This document shows positions 8,793 through 18,196 of a stretch of 64,000 bases of DNA, one piece after another; the stretch's first letter is position 1; each line of letters opens with the position of its first letter. The notes under the pieces are model-generated. The model ran no database searches. It was not told the origin of the DNA and worked only from the letters and a program-made list of their open reading frames with translations. Made by a program: the position numbers and the translations under genes. This stretch comes from Rhizobium sp. (GTDB lineage Bacteria > Pseudomonadota > Alphaproteobacteria > Rhizobiales > Rhizobiaceae). Where the stretch lies: NCBI GenBank assembly GCA_003527225.1, contig DPXQ01000087.1:66281-130280 (forward strand), read 5' to 3'.

Positions 8793-11700
8793 TCACCCGC
8801 CGGCTTCGGCCGCGGCTGCAATCGCCATTTCCCGTTGCAGCCGTTTTTCCTCATCCGCATGCGGCTTGGAAAACCGTGCGAGCGCCAGATACGCGACAGG
8901 CGTGACATAAAGCGTGACGATCGTCGCCAGACCCAGACCGCCGACCATGACCCATCCGAGCGCTATGCGCGCCTCCGCCCCCGCGCCGCTCGCCAGTACC
9001 AGCGGCACGCCGCCGAGCACAGTTGAGATCATCGTCATCAGGACCGGCCGAAGCCTGAGATTGGCGGCATTTTCAATCGCCTCTCGCACAGACTGGCCAC
9101 GGTCACGCAGCTGATTGGCGAATTCGACAATCAGGATACCGTTCTTCGCCATAACCCCGACCAGCAGCACCAGCCCGATCTGGCTGTAAACGTTGAGCGT
9201 CGAACCTGTCAAAAGCAGCGCGAAAATCGCGCAGGCAAGACCAAGCGGAACGGTCGCCATGATGATGAGCGAGGAGAGCACGCTTTCGAACTGCGCGGCC
9301 AGAACGAGGAAGATGATGACGATGGCAAAGCCGAAGGTCGCCCCCATGCCACCGGAATTCTCGCTGAGCGTCGCCGCTTCCGCAAGCGGCATGATCCTGG
9401 CGCCCGCGGGAAGCAACGGCTCGGCAAGCACGGTCGCCTCGTCGAGCGCCTCCCCCAGAGAAAGGCCCGGCGTCAGGCCGGCGCTGAGAGAAACGGAGGC
9501 GAGCTGCTGTTCCCGATTGAGCGAGGGTGCAACCGCCCGCTCCTTGAGCGTCGCGATGACCGACATCGGCACGGTCTTGCCGTCGCCGGTCCTCAGGAAG
9601 ATGTTTTCGAGGTCCGTCGGATCGTCGATCGGTCGCGTGGTTGAAGCGAGCTTGACCGGATAAGCCTCGCCATCGACATAGACGTCGCCGATCGACCGGC
9701 CGTCGAGCAGCGATTGCAGCGCCTGCGACAGGCCGGTGATATTGATGCCGAGATCAGCCGCCCTTTCCCGGTCGATGGCAACCGAAAGCTGGGACTGGCT
9801 GATGTCATTTGTCAGGCGGGGACTATCGAACCGGCCGCTGTCTTCCATCGCCGCCACGAGCCGGACCGCCGCTGCTGTCAGAGCGTCATAATTGGCGCCG
9901 ACCAGTGCAACCTGCAATCCACTACCCCCGCCGCGTATCCTCAGGCTGTTCGGCTGCATGGCGAAAGCCCGCACGGCAGGCACCCGGGCGGCAGCCGCAT
10001 TGACGTCGGCCGCAATTTCATCCTGGCTTCGGCTGCGCTCGTCCCATGGCGCGAGCGTCAGCACCATGAAACCACTGTTCTTGTTGCTGCCGAAACCGGA
10101 GATCGAGAAAATGTTGGAAACTTCGCCGCTTGTGCGCAGAGGCTCCAGATTTTCCTCAACCCGAAGCATTTGGTCCTGGGTGAATTCGAGGCTGACGCCC
10201 TGCGGCGCGGTCACCCGAAGCAGCAGCACGGAGCGGTCCTCGCGCGGCGTGAGCTCGCTCGTGATCAACCCGAAGGCGCCGAGCGCGGCAAGGGAAAACA
10301 GTCCGGCCACCGCAAACACCACGAGCGGCGCCGAAAGGCAGGCATGCAGCGTCTTGCGATAGAAGCGGGAAAAGTGGTTGCCGACCTGGCCCAGCAGATC
10401 CGGCTTCTCATCCTCGGAATGCGCTTTCAGCATCCGCGAGGCCAGCATCGGGCAAAGCGTCAACGCCACGATCGAGGACAGCATGACCGAAAAGGCGAGC
10501 ACGAAGCCGAATTCACGAAAGAGCCCGCCGACCTGACCCGGCAGGAAGGACAGCGGCACGAAAACCGCCGCCAGCGTCGCCGTCGTCGCCACCACCGCGA
10601 AAAATACTTCCCGCGTACCGAGTACGGCGGCCGCGCGCGGGCCGAGCCCCTGGCCACGGCGGCGCACGATGTTTTCCAGAACCACGATGGCGTCATCCAC
10701 CACCATGCCTGTCGCCAGCACGACGGCCAGAAGGGTGAGGATATTGATCGAGAACCCGGCAAGGTAGATCGCGGCGACCGTCCCGATCAACGAGACCGGC
10801 ATGGTTACGGCCGGAATGATCGTGGCTCGCCAGTCGCGCAGGAACAGAAAGATGATCGCCACGACAATCACCGCCGCCAGGACCAGCGAGCGCACGACCT
10901 CCTCGATGGAGCCGCGAATGAAGACGGCATCGTCGCTGGTAATCCTGATCTGCGTTCCTTCAGGCAGGTTTTCGCTGAGGCGTGCGACCGCCGCCGCGAC
11001 GCCGGCGGAAATGCTGAGCGTATTCGACTGCGCCTGCCGGATGATCCCGAGCCCGATGCCTGAACGCCCGTTCGAACGCAGGCTAGAACTGCCGGTATCT
11101 GCCCCGAGCGTGACGGTCGCCACATCCGCAAGCCGCACCCTGTCCTGCACGATCAGGTTGGCGAAGTCCTCCGGCGTTCTCAGGTCCGCCGTCGCCCGGA
11201 CGACGATATCCTGCGTTGAACTCGTCAGCGAGCCTGCCGGAACGTCGAAGGCAAGGTTGGACAGCGCCGTCGTCAACGAAGCGATTGTGAGCCCCCTGCT
11301 CGCAAGCGCCGCCTGGTCGACGTCGATGCGGAAGATCTTCTCCTGGTCGCCATAGATATCGATATCCGCGACACCCTCCACCGCGGCGAGACGGTCGGCG
11401 ATCTCGTTGTCGACCAGGAGTGTCAGGTCCTCGAGGCTCAGCCTGTCCGACGTGACGGCGAGCCGCATGATCGGGCTGGAATCGGAATCCGCCTTGACGA
11501 TACGAGGCTCATCCGCGTCATCCGGCAACTGGTTCGTCACCCGGCCGATCGCATCGCGCACATCGGTTGAGGCAACATTGAGGTCGGTGCTGCCGGAAAA
11601 CTCCATCGTCACGCGGCTCGAACCGAACTGGGAGGAAGACGACATCGATTTGAGGCCCGAGACCCGCGCCACGGCGCCCTCGATGACGGTCGTCACTTCC

Positions 11701-11915
11701 TGGTCGATCGTCTCCGGCGAAGCACCGGAAAAGGTCGTGCGAACCGTGATGACGGGCCGATCGACATCGGGCAGCTCGCGGACTTCGACGCCGTAGAGGG
11801 CGGCAAGGCCCGCGACAACGATCAGCGCGTTGAAGACGAGGGCGAGAATTGGGCGACGGACGAAAAGCGCCGTGAGGCCCGCTTTGACCGGCTGGTCCTG
11901 CTTCGCCTCCGTCAT
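8793..11915 (-). CDS. RND efflux permease (AcrB/MdtB-like)
   Basis: This 1040-residue protein has the full length and layout of hydrophobe/amphiphile RND pumps: an N-terminal membrane helix, a large periplasmic loop, a central group of helices, a second periplasmic loop and a C-terminal group of helices. Helix 4 carries GMVVDDAIVVLENI near residue 405, with the paired aspartates of the proton relay. It uses the proton gradient to expel compounds through an adaptor and an outer-membrane channel. Its start overlaps the adaptor stop by 4 bases (ATGA), so the two are translationally coupled. No outer-membrane factor and no regulator gene is adjacent; a TolC-like channel elsewhere is presumably used. 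The substrate cannot be read from the sequence. Confidence 0.93.
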   Translation of the reverse strand: MTEAKQDQPVKAGLTALFVRRPILALVFNALIVVAGLAALYGVEVRELPDVDRPVITVRTTFSGASPETIDQEVTTVIEGAVARVSGLKSMSSSSQFGSSRVTMEFSGSTDLNVASTDVRDAIGRVTNQLPDDADEPRIVKADSDSSPIMRLAVTSDRLSLEDLTLLVDNEIADRLAAVEGVADIDIYGDQEKIFRIDVDQAALASRGLTIASLTTALSNLAFDVPAGSLTSSTQDIVVRATADLRTPEDFANLIVQDRVRLADVATVTLGADTGSSSLRSNGRSGIGLGIIRQAQSNTLSISAGVAAAVARLSENLPEGTQIRITSDDAVFIRGSIEEVVRSLVLAAVIVVAIIFLFLRDWRATIIPAVTMPVSLIGTVAAIYLAGFSINILTLLAVVLATGMVVDDAIVVLENIVRRRGQGLGPRAAAVLGTREVFFAVVATTATLAAVFVPLSFLPGQVGGLFREFGFVLAFSVMLSSIVALTLCPMLASRMLKAHSEDEKPDLLGQVGNHFSRFYRKTLHACLSAPLVVFAVAGLFSLAALGAFGLITSELTPREDRSVLLLRVTAPQGVSLEFTQDQMLRVEENLEPLRTSGEVSNIFSISGFGSNKNSGFMVLTLAPWDERSRSQDEIAADVNAAAARVPAVRAFAMQPNSLRIRGGGSGLQVALVGANYDALTAAAVRLVAAMEDSGRFDSPRLTNDISQSQLSVAIDRERAADLGINITGLSQALQSLLDGRSIGDVYVDGEAYPVKLASTTRPIDDPTDLENIFLRTGDGKTVPMSVIATLKERAVAPSLNREQQLASVSLSAGLTPGLSLGEALDEATVLAEPLLPAGARIMPLAEAATLSENSGGMGATFGFAIVIIFLVLAAQFESVLSSLIIMATVPLGLACAIFALLLTGSTLNVYSQIGLVLLVGVMAKNGILIVEFANQLRDRGQSVREAIENAANLRLRPVLMTMISTVLGGVPLVLASGAGAEARIALGWVMVGGLGLATIVTLYVTPVAYLALARFSKPHADEEKRLQREMAIAAAAEAGG

Positions 11916-13093
11916 TGGCTTGCCACCGGCGTTCCGGCCTCCTTGCCCGAAGTTCGGACGGCTCCGCCTTCGCGCACCCGCTGCACCCCTTCGGTGATCA
12001 CGAGATCGCCAGCCTTGAGATCCGCCTCGACGAGCACGGCATCGGGATTTCGCTGGACGATGCGAAGCCGAACCTTTTCCGCCTTGTCTTCGACGATCCG
12101 CCAGACATAGGCGCCGTCGCTATCCCACTGCACGGCGAGTGGATCGACCGATGGGAAGGCCTCCCCCGCGAAAGTCATGGTGACCGTGAACGACATGCCG
12201 GCCCTGAGATCGTCATTCTCGTTGGCGATCTTCGCGCGGATATGCAGCGTACGGCTCGCCTCGTCGATCCGGTTGTCGACCGCCTCGACGCTGCCCCTGT
12301 AGAGACCCGCGGGACGTGCGACCGCGGTCGCCTCCACGGGCTGGCCGACCTTGATGATCGGGGCAAATCGCTCCGGCACCCAGAAATCGACAAGGATTTC
12401 GGAACGGTCGTCAAGCGTCACAATTGTCGTGGTGGTGGTGACATTGTCGCCGGCATTGACCGTGATGATACCGGCCACACCGTCTATCGGGGCTATGATC
12501 TCGCGCCGCTTGAGATTGAGCTCGGCGGTATTCAGGGCCAGTTTCGCCGTCTCGACTGCGATGTCGGCCTCGAAAGCATCGATCCGCGATATCGTCGATT
12601 TCAGGTTGCTGTAGAGCTGAGCCTTCTCCGTCGCGCTCTTCAACGCAACCTGCGCCTGATCGCGAGCGATCACCTGTTCTACGTTCTCGAGCCTCGCGAT
12701 GACCTGGCCCTTGGTCACTTCCTGCCCCGAGATGATCGCAATTTCCGAAAGCGTGCCCGCCACTTGCGGCATCACCGTCACCGACTGGAAGGCGTCGCCG
12801 CTACCGATCGCCGAAAGCCGGTCGTTCACTGTGCCGATGGTGACCGGCTGCGCCACGACCAGCGGCGCACTTCCTCCTCCTCGCCGATTGGCAGGCACGG
12901 CTCCCGGTTTCGTGGCCGGCGTGCCGGAAGTCTCGCCCACGGGCTTCTCGGACTGCGCAATCATTGCCAGAAAGCGCTCAGGCACGCCGATCCCGCGCAA
13001 GACTCCCTCCGCGCCAGGCACGAACCAGATCCAGATGACCAGACCGGCCGCAAGCGCGAGGAGACTGAGGATCAGTTGCTTCCAGAATGCCAT
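11912..13093 (-). CDS. RND efflux periplasmic adaptor (HlyD/MFP family)
   Basis: A 393-residue membrane fusion protein, first gene of the efflux operon. It has an N-terminal membrane anchor (LILSLLALAAGLVIWIWF), a barrel-sandwich/lipoyl half-motif near GSGDAFQSVTVMPQVAGTL, a coiled-coil hairpin (about residues 135-190), the second lipoyl half with REIIAPIDGVAGIITVNAGD, and a beta-barrel. Family members couple the RND permease to the outer-membrane channel. The residues between the anchor and the lipoyl domain (about 45-80) form a Gly/Pro/Arg-rich linker. The 276-bp region before the gene is shared with the divergent uvrD-like helicase and would hold the promoter; I see no clear TetR-type operator there. 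Confidence 0.92.
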   Translation of the reverse strand: MAFWKQLILSLLALAAGLVIWIWFVPGAEGVLRGIGVPERFLAMIAQSEKPVGETSGTPATKPGAVPANRRGGGSAPLVVAQPVTIGTVNDRLSAIGSGDAFQSVTVMPQVAGTLSEIAIISGQEVTKGQVIARLENVEQVIARDQAQVALKSATEKAQLYSNLKSTISRIDAFEADIAVETAKLALNTAELNLKRREIIAPIDGVAGIITVNAGDNVTTTTTIVTLDDRSEILVDFWVPERFAPIIKVGQPVEATAVARPAGLYRGSVEAVDNRIDEASRTLHIRAKIANENDDLRAGMSFTVTMTFAGEAFPSVDPLAVQWDSDGAYVWRIVEDKAEKVRLRIVQRNPDAVLVEADLKAGDLVITEGVQRVREGGAVRTSGKEAGTPVASQ

Positions 13094-13308
13094 TGAAAAC
13101 TCCGGCTTGCCCTGCCGGACGCCGGCGGTTTGTTGCGGCGGTCAGGTGCGTCCAATTTCTGTCGGTATCTTGGGGCAATATTTCCGCATGGTCCGCAAAC
13201 GGCAAGCCTCATCGGCCAACATTACGAAATTGTCATCCAGCGCGCCATCAACGGCCAAGCGGACACAGTCCGCCGATCCGGCGAAATTACTTGCGGAAGA
13301 GCGGGTTG

Positions 13309-13351
13309 TCGGAATGAAACCAGAACATCTTTTCTGGCCTTTCCATTCCGA
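13309..13351 (+). repeat. two-tier hairpin in the helicase leader
   Basis: An outer 8-bp inverted repeat (TCGGAATG at 13309-13316, CATTCCGA at 13344-13351) encloses a 6-bp one (CCAGAA at 13320-13325, TTCTGG at 13332-13337). It ends about 18 bp before the helicase start codon. No T-run follows, so it is not a typical terminator. It could be an mRNA leader structure or a protein operator. Confidence 0.5.
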
Positions 13352-13369
13352 ATCACTACATTGAGCCCC

Positions 13370-15826
13370 ATGAGTAACGGTTTCGACGACATTCCCTTCT
13401 TCGATGAAGAGCCCGCCCCGCGCAAGCCCGCAGGCGGCCCTTCCTCCGGCGGCCTCGGCATTGCCGCCCGCGCCATGGCGGCGCGCGATTCCGCCCGCGT
13501 GCCCGATTATCTCGCCGGCCTCAATCCGGAACAGCGCGAGGCCGTGGAGACGCTGGACGGCCCCGTACTCGTGCTCGCGGGTGCCGGCACCGGCAAGACC
13601 CGCGTGCTGACCACCCGTATCGCCCATATTCTCGCGACCGGTCGCGCCTACCCCTCGCAGATTCTCGCCGTCACTTTCACGAACAAGGCCGCGCGCGAGA
13701 TGAAGGAACGCATCGGCTTGCTGGTCGGCGGCGCCGTCGAGGGAATGCCGTGGCTTGGTACCTTCCACTCGATCGGTGTGAAGATCTTGCGCCGTCATGC
13801 CGAAATGGTCGGTCTCAGGTCCGATTTTACCATCCTCGACACCGATGATGTGGTCCGGCTGATCAAGCAGCTGCTCCAGGCCGACGGCATAGACGACAAG
13901 CGCTGGCCCGCGAAGCAGTTCGCCCAGATGATCGATGGCTGGAAGAACAAGGGTCTCGATCCGGCCCAGATCCCGGAAGGCGACGCCCGCGCATTTGCCA
14001 ACGGCCGCGGCCGCGAACTCTACGCCGCTTACCAGAACCGCCTGAAGACGCTGAACGCCTGCGACTTCGGCGACCTCCTGCTACATCCGATCCGCATGTT
14101 CCGGGCGAACCCGGACATCCTCCGCGACTATCACCAGAAATTCAAATATATCCTCGTCGACGAGTATCAGGACACCAACACGGCGCAATACATGTGGCTC
14201 CGGCTTCTGGCCCAGAGGCCACCGGGCGTGCCGCAGAATGTCTGCTGTGTCGGCGACGACGATCAGTCGATCTACGGCTGGCGCGGTGCGGAGGTCGACA
14301 ACATCCTGCGCTTCGAGAAAGACTTTCCCGGCGCCAAGGTGATCAAGCTGGAGCGGAACTACCGCTCGACCGAACACATTCTAGGTGCCGCCGGCCACCT
14401 CATCGCCCATAACGAAGGCCGCCTCGGCAAGACGCTCTTCACCGACCGCACGGAGCCGGACGACGAAAAGGTCGTCGTCCATGCCGCCTGGGACTCGGAA
14501 GAGGAAGCCCGCGCTGTCGGCGAGGAAATCGAACAACTGCAACGCCAGGGCCACAAGCTGAACGACATGGCGATCCTGGTGCGCGCCTCCTTCCAGATGC
14601 GAGAGTTTGAAGACCGTTTCGTCACGCTCGGCCTCAACTACCGTGTCATCGGCGGCCCGCGTTTCTACGAGCGGCTCGAAATCCGCGATGCAATGGCTTA
14701 CATCCGCCTCGTCTGCCAGCCGGCCGACGACCTCGCCTTCGAGCGCATCGTCAACACCCCGAAACGGGGCCTCGGCGACACGACGATCCGAACCCTGCAC
14801 GACTATGCCCGCGCCCGCGACGTGCCGATGCTCGCCGCCGCCGTCGACCTGATTGAGACCGACGAGGTCAAACCCAAGGCCCGCAAGGCGCTGTTCGACG
14901 TGATTCAACACTTCAGGCGGTGGTCGGAACTTCTTGAAACCACACCGCATATCGAGCTTGCCGAGCAGATACTCGAAGAGTCCGGCTACACCGACATGTG
15001 GAAGAATGACAAGTCGGCCGAAGCGCCGGGCCGGCTAGAAAACCTCAAGGAGCTTGTGCGTTCCATGGAGACCTTCGAGTCGATGCGCGGCTTCCTCGAA
15101 CATGTCTCGCTGGTCATGGATGTCGAGCAGAATGCCGACATGGACGCTGTGTCGATCATGACGCTGCATTCGGCGAAGGGTCTGGAATTCGAGACCGTCT
15201 TCCTGCCAGGCTGGGAAGAAGGCCTGTTTCCGCACCAGCGCGCGCTCGACGAGGGCGGGCGCTCAGGACTGGAAGAGGAACGCCGTCTCGCCTATGTCGG
15301 CCTGACGCGGGCGAAACGCCGCTGCCACATCTGGTTCGTCTCCAACCGCCGCATCCATGGCCTCTGGCAATCGACCATGCCGTCGCGCTTCCTCGACGAA
15401 CTGCCGGTCACCCATGTCGAAGTGGCAGAATCCGAGCAGTCCTATGGCGGCTACGGTCGCGGCGGTTACGGCCAGTCGCGCTTCGACAAGGCCGAACCCT
15501 TTTCCAACACCTATTCCACCCCCGGATGGAAACGGGCGCAAGCCAACAAGACCGACGCCACCCGCGACAACTGGGGCAGCCGCTCGGGCCATGCGGTCGA
15601 GCGCATCGGTTACGGCGAGTCAGGCCCACGCGCCAAGACCATCGAGGGAGAACTGGTTGCGAAATCGACCACCACGGAACCCTCGAAATTCTCGCTCGGC
15701 GACCGGGTCTTCCACATCAAGTTCGGCAACGGCAACATTGCGGCAATCGAGGGCAACAAGCTGACGATCGACTTCGACCGGGCGGGCCAGAAGCGCGTCC
15801 TGGACGGGTTTGTCGAGAGGGTGTGA
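13370..15826 (+). CDS. uvrD: UvrD/PcrA/Rep-type ATP-dependent DNA helicase
   Basis: An 818-residue superfamily 1A helicase that unwinds DNA 3' to 5' in repair and replication restart. Walker A GAGTGKTR lies near residues 71-78, with a TxGx-type motif (AVTFTNKAAREMKER) after it. Walker B/motif II is DEYQDTN near residue 263, motif III is GDDDQSIYGWRGA, and motif VI is YVGLTRAKRRC. The C-terminal tail has a Gly/Tyr-rich linker and ends in a small Tudor-like domain (FSLGDRVFHIKFGNG), as in PcrA/UvrD proteins that contact RNA polymerase. The ATG at 13370 fits the family start; the longer frame upstream is leader. Rhizobia often carry two UvrD-like proteins, so I cannot tell which paralogue this is. 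Confidence 0.92.
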   Translation: MSNGFDDIPFFDEEPAPRKPAGGPSSGGLGIAARAMAARDSARVPDYLAGLNPEQREAVETLDGPVLVLAGAGTGKTRVLTTRIAHILATGRAYPSQILAVTFTNKAAREMKERIGLLVGGAVEGMPWLGTFHSIGVKILRRHAEMVGLRSDFTILDTDDVVRLIKQLLQADGIDDKRWPAKQFAQMIDGWKNKGLDPAQIPEGDARAFANGRGRELYAAYQNRLKTLNACDFGDLLLHPIRMFRANPDILRDYHQKFKYILVDEYQDTNTAQYMWLRLLAQRPPGVPQNVCCVGDDDQSIYGWRGAEVDNILRFEKDFPGAKVIKLERNYRSTEHILGAAGHLIAHNEGRLGKTLFTDRTEPDDEKVVVHAAWDSEEEARAVGEEIEQLQRQGHKLNDMAILVRASFQMREFEDRFVTLGLNYRVIGGPRFYERLEIRDAMAYIRLVCQPADDLAFERIVNTPKRGLGDTTIRTLHDYARARDVPMLAAAVDLIETDEVKPKARKALFDVIQHFRRWSELLETTPHIELAEQILEESGYTDMWKNDKSAEAPGRLENLKELVRSMETFESMRGFLEHVSLVMDVEQNADMDAVSIMTLHSAKGLEFETVFLPGWEEGLFPHQRALDEGGRSGLEEERRLAYVGLTRAKRRCHIWFVSNRRIHGLWQSTMPSRFLDELPVTHVEVAESEQSYGGYGRGGYGQSRFDKAEPFSNTYSTPGWKRAQANKTDATRDNWGSRSGHAVERIGYGESGPRAKTIEGELVAKSTTTEPSKFSLGDRVFHIKFGNGNIAAIEGNKLTIDFDRAGQKRVLDGFVERV

Positions 15827-15863
15827 CTGATCTCTTCCATGAGGGGGAGATCTGGGGCGAGCC

Positions 15864-16145
15864 CTACCCGCGCGCCTCTTCCATCTGATGCATCGCCATC
15901 AGTTCGACCTGCACCAGATCCTGAAAATCGAGGATCTGTCGGCGCATGTCCGGCTCCGGGCAGCCACGTTGCAGAAGTTCAGCGCCAAGCGCACGGCATG
16001 TCGTCCGCCAATAGGTCAGCGCCTCGTCACCGTGGCGTTCGCCGAGCTCGCCGGCGCATTTCCGGATCAGATCGCGGCGGCCCGTGAGCGGAAAGAAGGC
16101 GACCTTCGGCGCAGTTGCCGGGGTCTCGGTCTTGAAAACTGTCAT
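15864..16145 (-). CDS. small conserved protein, DUF6074-like
   Basis: A 93-residue protein with the pattern AFFPLTGRRDLIRKCAGEL, then YWRTTCRALGAELLQRG and IRRQ-like DMRRQILDFQDLVQVEL. This resembles DUF6074, a small helical family of Rhizobiales without known function. There is no signal peptide. The ATG at 16145 has AGGATGG a few bases upstream and is preferred to the earlier ATGs at 16172 and 16169. It converges with the helicase gene, with 37 bp between the stops. Confidence 0.6.
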   Translation of the reverse strand: MTVFKTETPATAPKVAFFPLTGRRDLIRKCAGELGERHGDEALTYWRTTCRALGAELLQRGCPEPDMRRQILDFQDLVQVELMAMHQMEEARG

Positions 16146-16247
16146 GCATACCATCCTGACGTGATGCATCATGTCTAGAATGGTCGTGGTTAATGTTCGG
16201 TTGCCTTGCCCGGAATCTGTGCGTCTTCCGCGCTTTCACCGCGTCCT

Positions 16248-17300
16248 TCAGCCGGCCAGCTGGTCGAGATAAGCCTCGCTGTCGTTGACCTGGAACTCCA
16301 CCCACATCAGCAGATGATCGCTCATCTGGTAGCTGCGCCAGTCGCGAAAACTGCGGCCGGGCTTCTCCTGCCTCTCGGCGGCATAGTCGGCCTCCTGGTC
16401 TTCGCGATAGACATGCTCGTAGAAATCGAAGACGCCAGCCCGCCCGGTCGGCTTCATGCTGCGCAGTTCCTTGTAGTAGGCGATCTGGTCGTAGTGCTTG
16501 TCCTTCGCCACATTGGAGCCGGGAATCGACTGCAGGGCGTCCGGCACGCGGAACCCCGCCGCCGTCAGCGCTTCCATGGTCACGTCCTTGCGGTTGAAGA
16601 TGTTGAAGTCCCCGAGCAGCAGCAGATTGTCCCGCTTCGGCACGGCGTCCGGGGCATAGACATTGGCGCTGGAAAAATCGCCGGAATTCTTAGCGATCGT
16701 TTTGGCGAGCGCGGTGATCTCGGCAAGCCGGCGTTCGTCGACGGGAACGCCCTTGCCATAATAGATGTGCACCGTCACCAGCGTGAAATAGGCCCAACCG
16801 GCGCGAAATCCGGCGATATAGGGAGAACGGGCGAGCTGGAGTTCCCGGTCGGCGAGTGCTATCACCTCATCCAGCACGAGTTCGGCGGCAAGGCCGGTGA
16901 AATCGACCTTGCGCCGATCGTAGAGGAAGGCCATGCGCTCGGAATTACCGGCGCGCCCGAGCGTCACGTCGGTGACGAGAAAATCCCACCAGGACCCGAG
17001 CATCCGTTTCAATTGCTGGAGCGGATAGAGGCTCTTGCGAACCTCCTGAAGGGCGACGATGTCGAAGCGGTCAATGATCTCCGCGATATAGTGATAGGCC
17101 TCCTCGTTGCGATAGGCATATTTGCCGGAATCGAACTCGCGGAGGTTCCAGGAGGCGAGAAGCAGCGTGTCATTGGCGGATTTGGGTGGAATGGCGCCCC
17201 CATCGGCGTTCATTCCCGCCTGCAGAGCCCTGAGCCCGCGCACGATCCGCTTTCGCTTCACCGGATCGTGGATTCGCTTGAGGTCGGTATAGTTCGGCAT
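16248..17300 (-). CDS. endonuclease/exonuclease/phosphatase (EEP) family protein
   Basis: A 350-residue protein of the metal-dependent EEP fold (DNase I/exonuclease III superfamily). Visible landmarks are ASWNLREF (the Asn of the first metal motif), DIVALQEV with the catalytic Glu, LLGDFNIFN with the Asp/Asn pair, and SDHLLMWVEF with the final Asp-His. No signal peptide is seen, so it is probably cytoplasmic. Whether it cuts DNA, RNA or a phosphoester cannot be decided. A second, unrelated EEP protein lies at 37.9 kb. It is divergent from pncA. Confidence 0.8.
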   Translation of the reverse strand: MPNYTDLKRIHDPVKRKRIVRGLRALQAGMNADGGAIPPKSANDTLLLASWNLREFDSGKYAYRNEEAYHYIAEIIDRFDIVALQEVRKSLYPLQQLKRMLGSWWDFLVTDVTLGRAGNSERMAFLYDRRKVDFTGLAAELVLDEVIALADRELQLARSPYIAGFRAGWAYFTLVTVHIYYGKGVPVDERRLAEITALAKTIAKNSGDFSSANVYAPDAVPKRDNLLLLGDFNIFNRKDVTMEALTAAGFRVPDALQSIPGSNVAKDKHYDQIAYYKELRSMKPTGRAGVFDFYEHVYREDQEADYAAERQEKPGRSFRDWRSYQMSDHLLMWVEFQVNDSEAYLDQLAG

Positions 17301-17483
17301 TGGCCTTCCCTCCCCTTCGTTCGCCTGCCCTGGGGCAGATCAGACGCGCATGAATTCAATGATACACGCATAGGAAGCAAAAGACAGGGAAGAATGACGG
17401 TGAACGCGCATGATCCGCTTTCTGCCTTGATCCGCGCGGCCGCCCTTGCCATCCTTCCCCAACCTGGGAACACGAGAATTGTC

Positions 17484-18110
17484 ATGACCCGAGCTTTGCT
17501 ACTGATCGACATCCAGAACGGTTTCTGCCCCGGCGGCAACCTGCCCGTGGCCGGAGGCGACGAGGTCGTTCCCGTTGCCAATGAACTGATGGCGAGCGGC
17601 GCGTACGATCTTGTTGTCGCCTCGCAGGACTGGCATCCGGCCAATCACGGCAGCTTTGCCTCACAGCACCCGGGCAAGCAGCCCTTCGAGATGGGCGAGC
17701 TTTCGGGAAAGCCGCAGATGATGTGGCCTGATCACTGCGTCCAGGGCACGAATGATGCGGAATTCCACCCCGATCTGAATCTCGACGGTATCGACTATGT
17801 CCAGAGGAAGGGTCAGAACGTCAACGTCGATAGCTATTCCGCCTTCCGGGACAATGACCGCGCCGCGCTGACCGGCCTTGCCGATCACCTGGCCGAAAAG
17901 GGCGTCACCGAGCTCGACCTCTGCGGCCTCGCCACCGACTACTGCGTGAAATTCTCCGCATTGGACGCCGTCGAAATGCTCCCGGGTGTCAAGGTCCGCT
18001 TCATCGAGGATGCGAGCCGCGGCATCGATCCCAAAGGCGTCGCCGCTGCTATTACCGAAATGAAGGCAAAGGGCGTGGCAATTGTCCGGAGCGCGGACAT
18101 CCTCCGATAG
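17484..18110 (+). CDS. pncA: nicotinamidase
   Basis: A 208-residue cysteine hydrolase that converts nicotinamide to nicotinate in NAD salvage. LLIDIQNGF holds the catalytic Asp and CGLATDYCVKFSALDA the nucleophilic Cys (near residue 153). SQDWHPANHGSF supplies the metal-binding His and Asp residues, and PDHCVQGT is also typical. The ATG at 17484 gives the usual family start (MTRALLLIDIQ). An in-frame ATG at 17394, with AGGGAAGA just before it, would add 30 residues and cannot be excluded. It lies directly upstream of panC on the same strand; both pathways make cofactor precursors. Confidence 0.92.
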   Translation: MTRALLLIDIQNGFCPGGNLPVAGGDEVVPVANELMASGAYDLVVASQDWHPANHGSFASQHPGKQPFEMGELSGKPQMMWPDHCVQGTNDAEFHPDLNLDGIDYVQRKGQNVNVDSYSAFRDNDRAALTGLADHLAEKGVTELDLCGLATDYCVKFSALDAVEMLPGVKVRFIEDASRGIDPKGVAAAITEMKAKGVAIVRSADILR

Positions 18111-18144
18111 TGCAAGCAATGCTCCCGATTTCATCAATTGCCTT

Positions 18145-18189
18145 TTTTGCACGCAGGCGCTAGTGAGCCTTCGCAAGTGCAAAAGGAGG
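18145..18189 (+). promoter_or_regulatory. possible stem in the panC leader reaching the ribosome binding site
   Basis: TTTTGCAC (18145-18152) can pair with GTGCAAAA (18177-18184), with inner AGGC/GCCT (18155-18158 and 18167-18170). The 3' arm ends on the first base of the strong AGGAGG Shine-Dalgarno (18184-18189) of panC. The stem may limit panC translation. There is no experimental support and no T-run to make it a terminator. Confidence 0.35.
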
Positions 18190-18196
18190 AGCCGGC

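Noticed and set aside
16206..17483. N-terminal extension of the nicotinamidase frame by about 425 codons
   Set aside because: The extension runs antisense through the EEP gene and has no domain. The nicotinamidase family starts at 17484 (or at most 17394).
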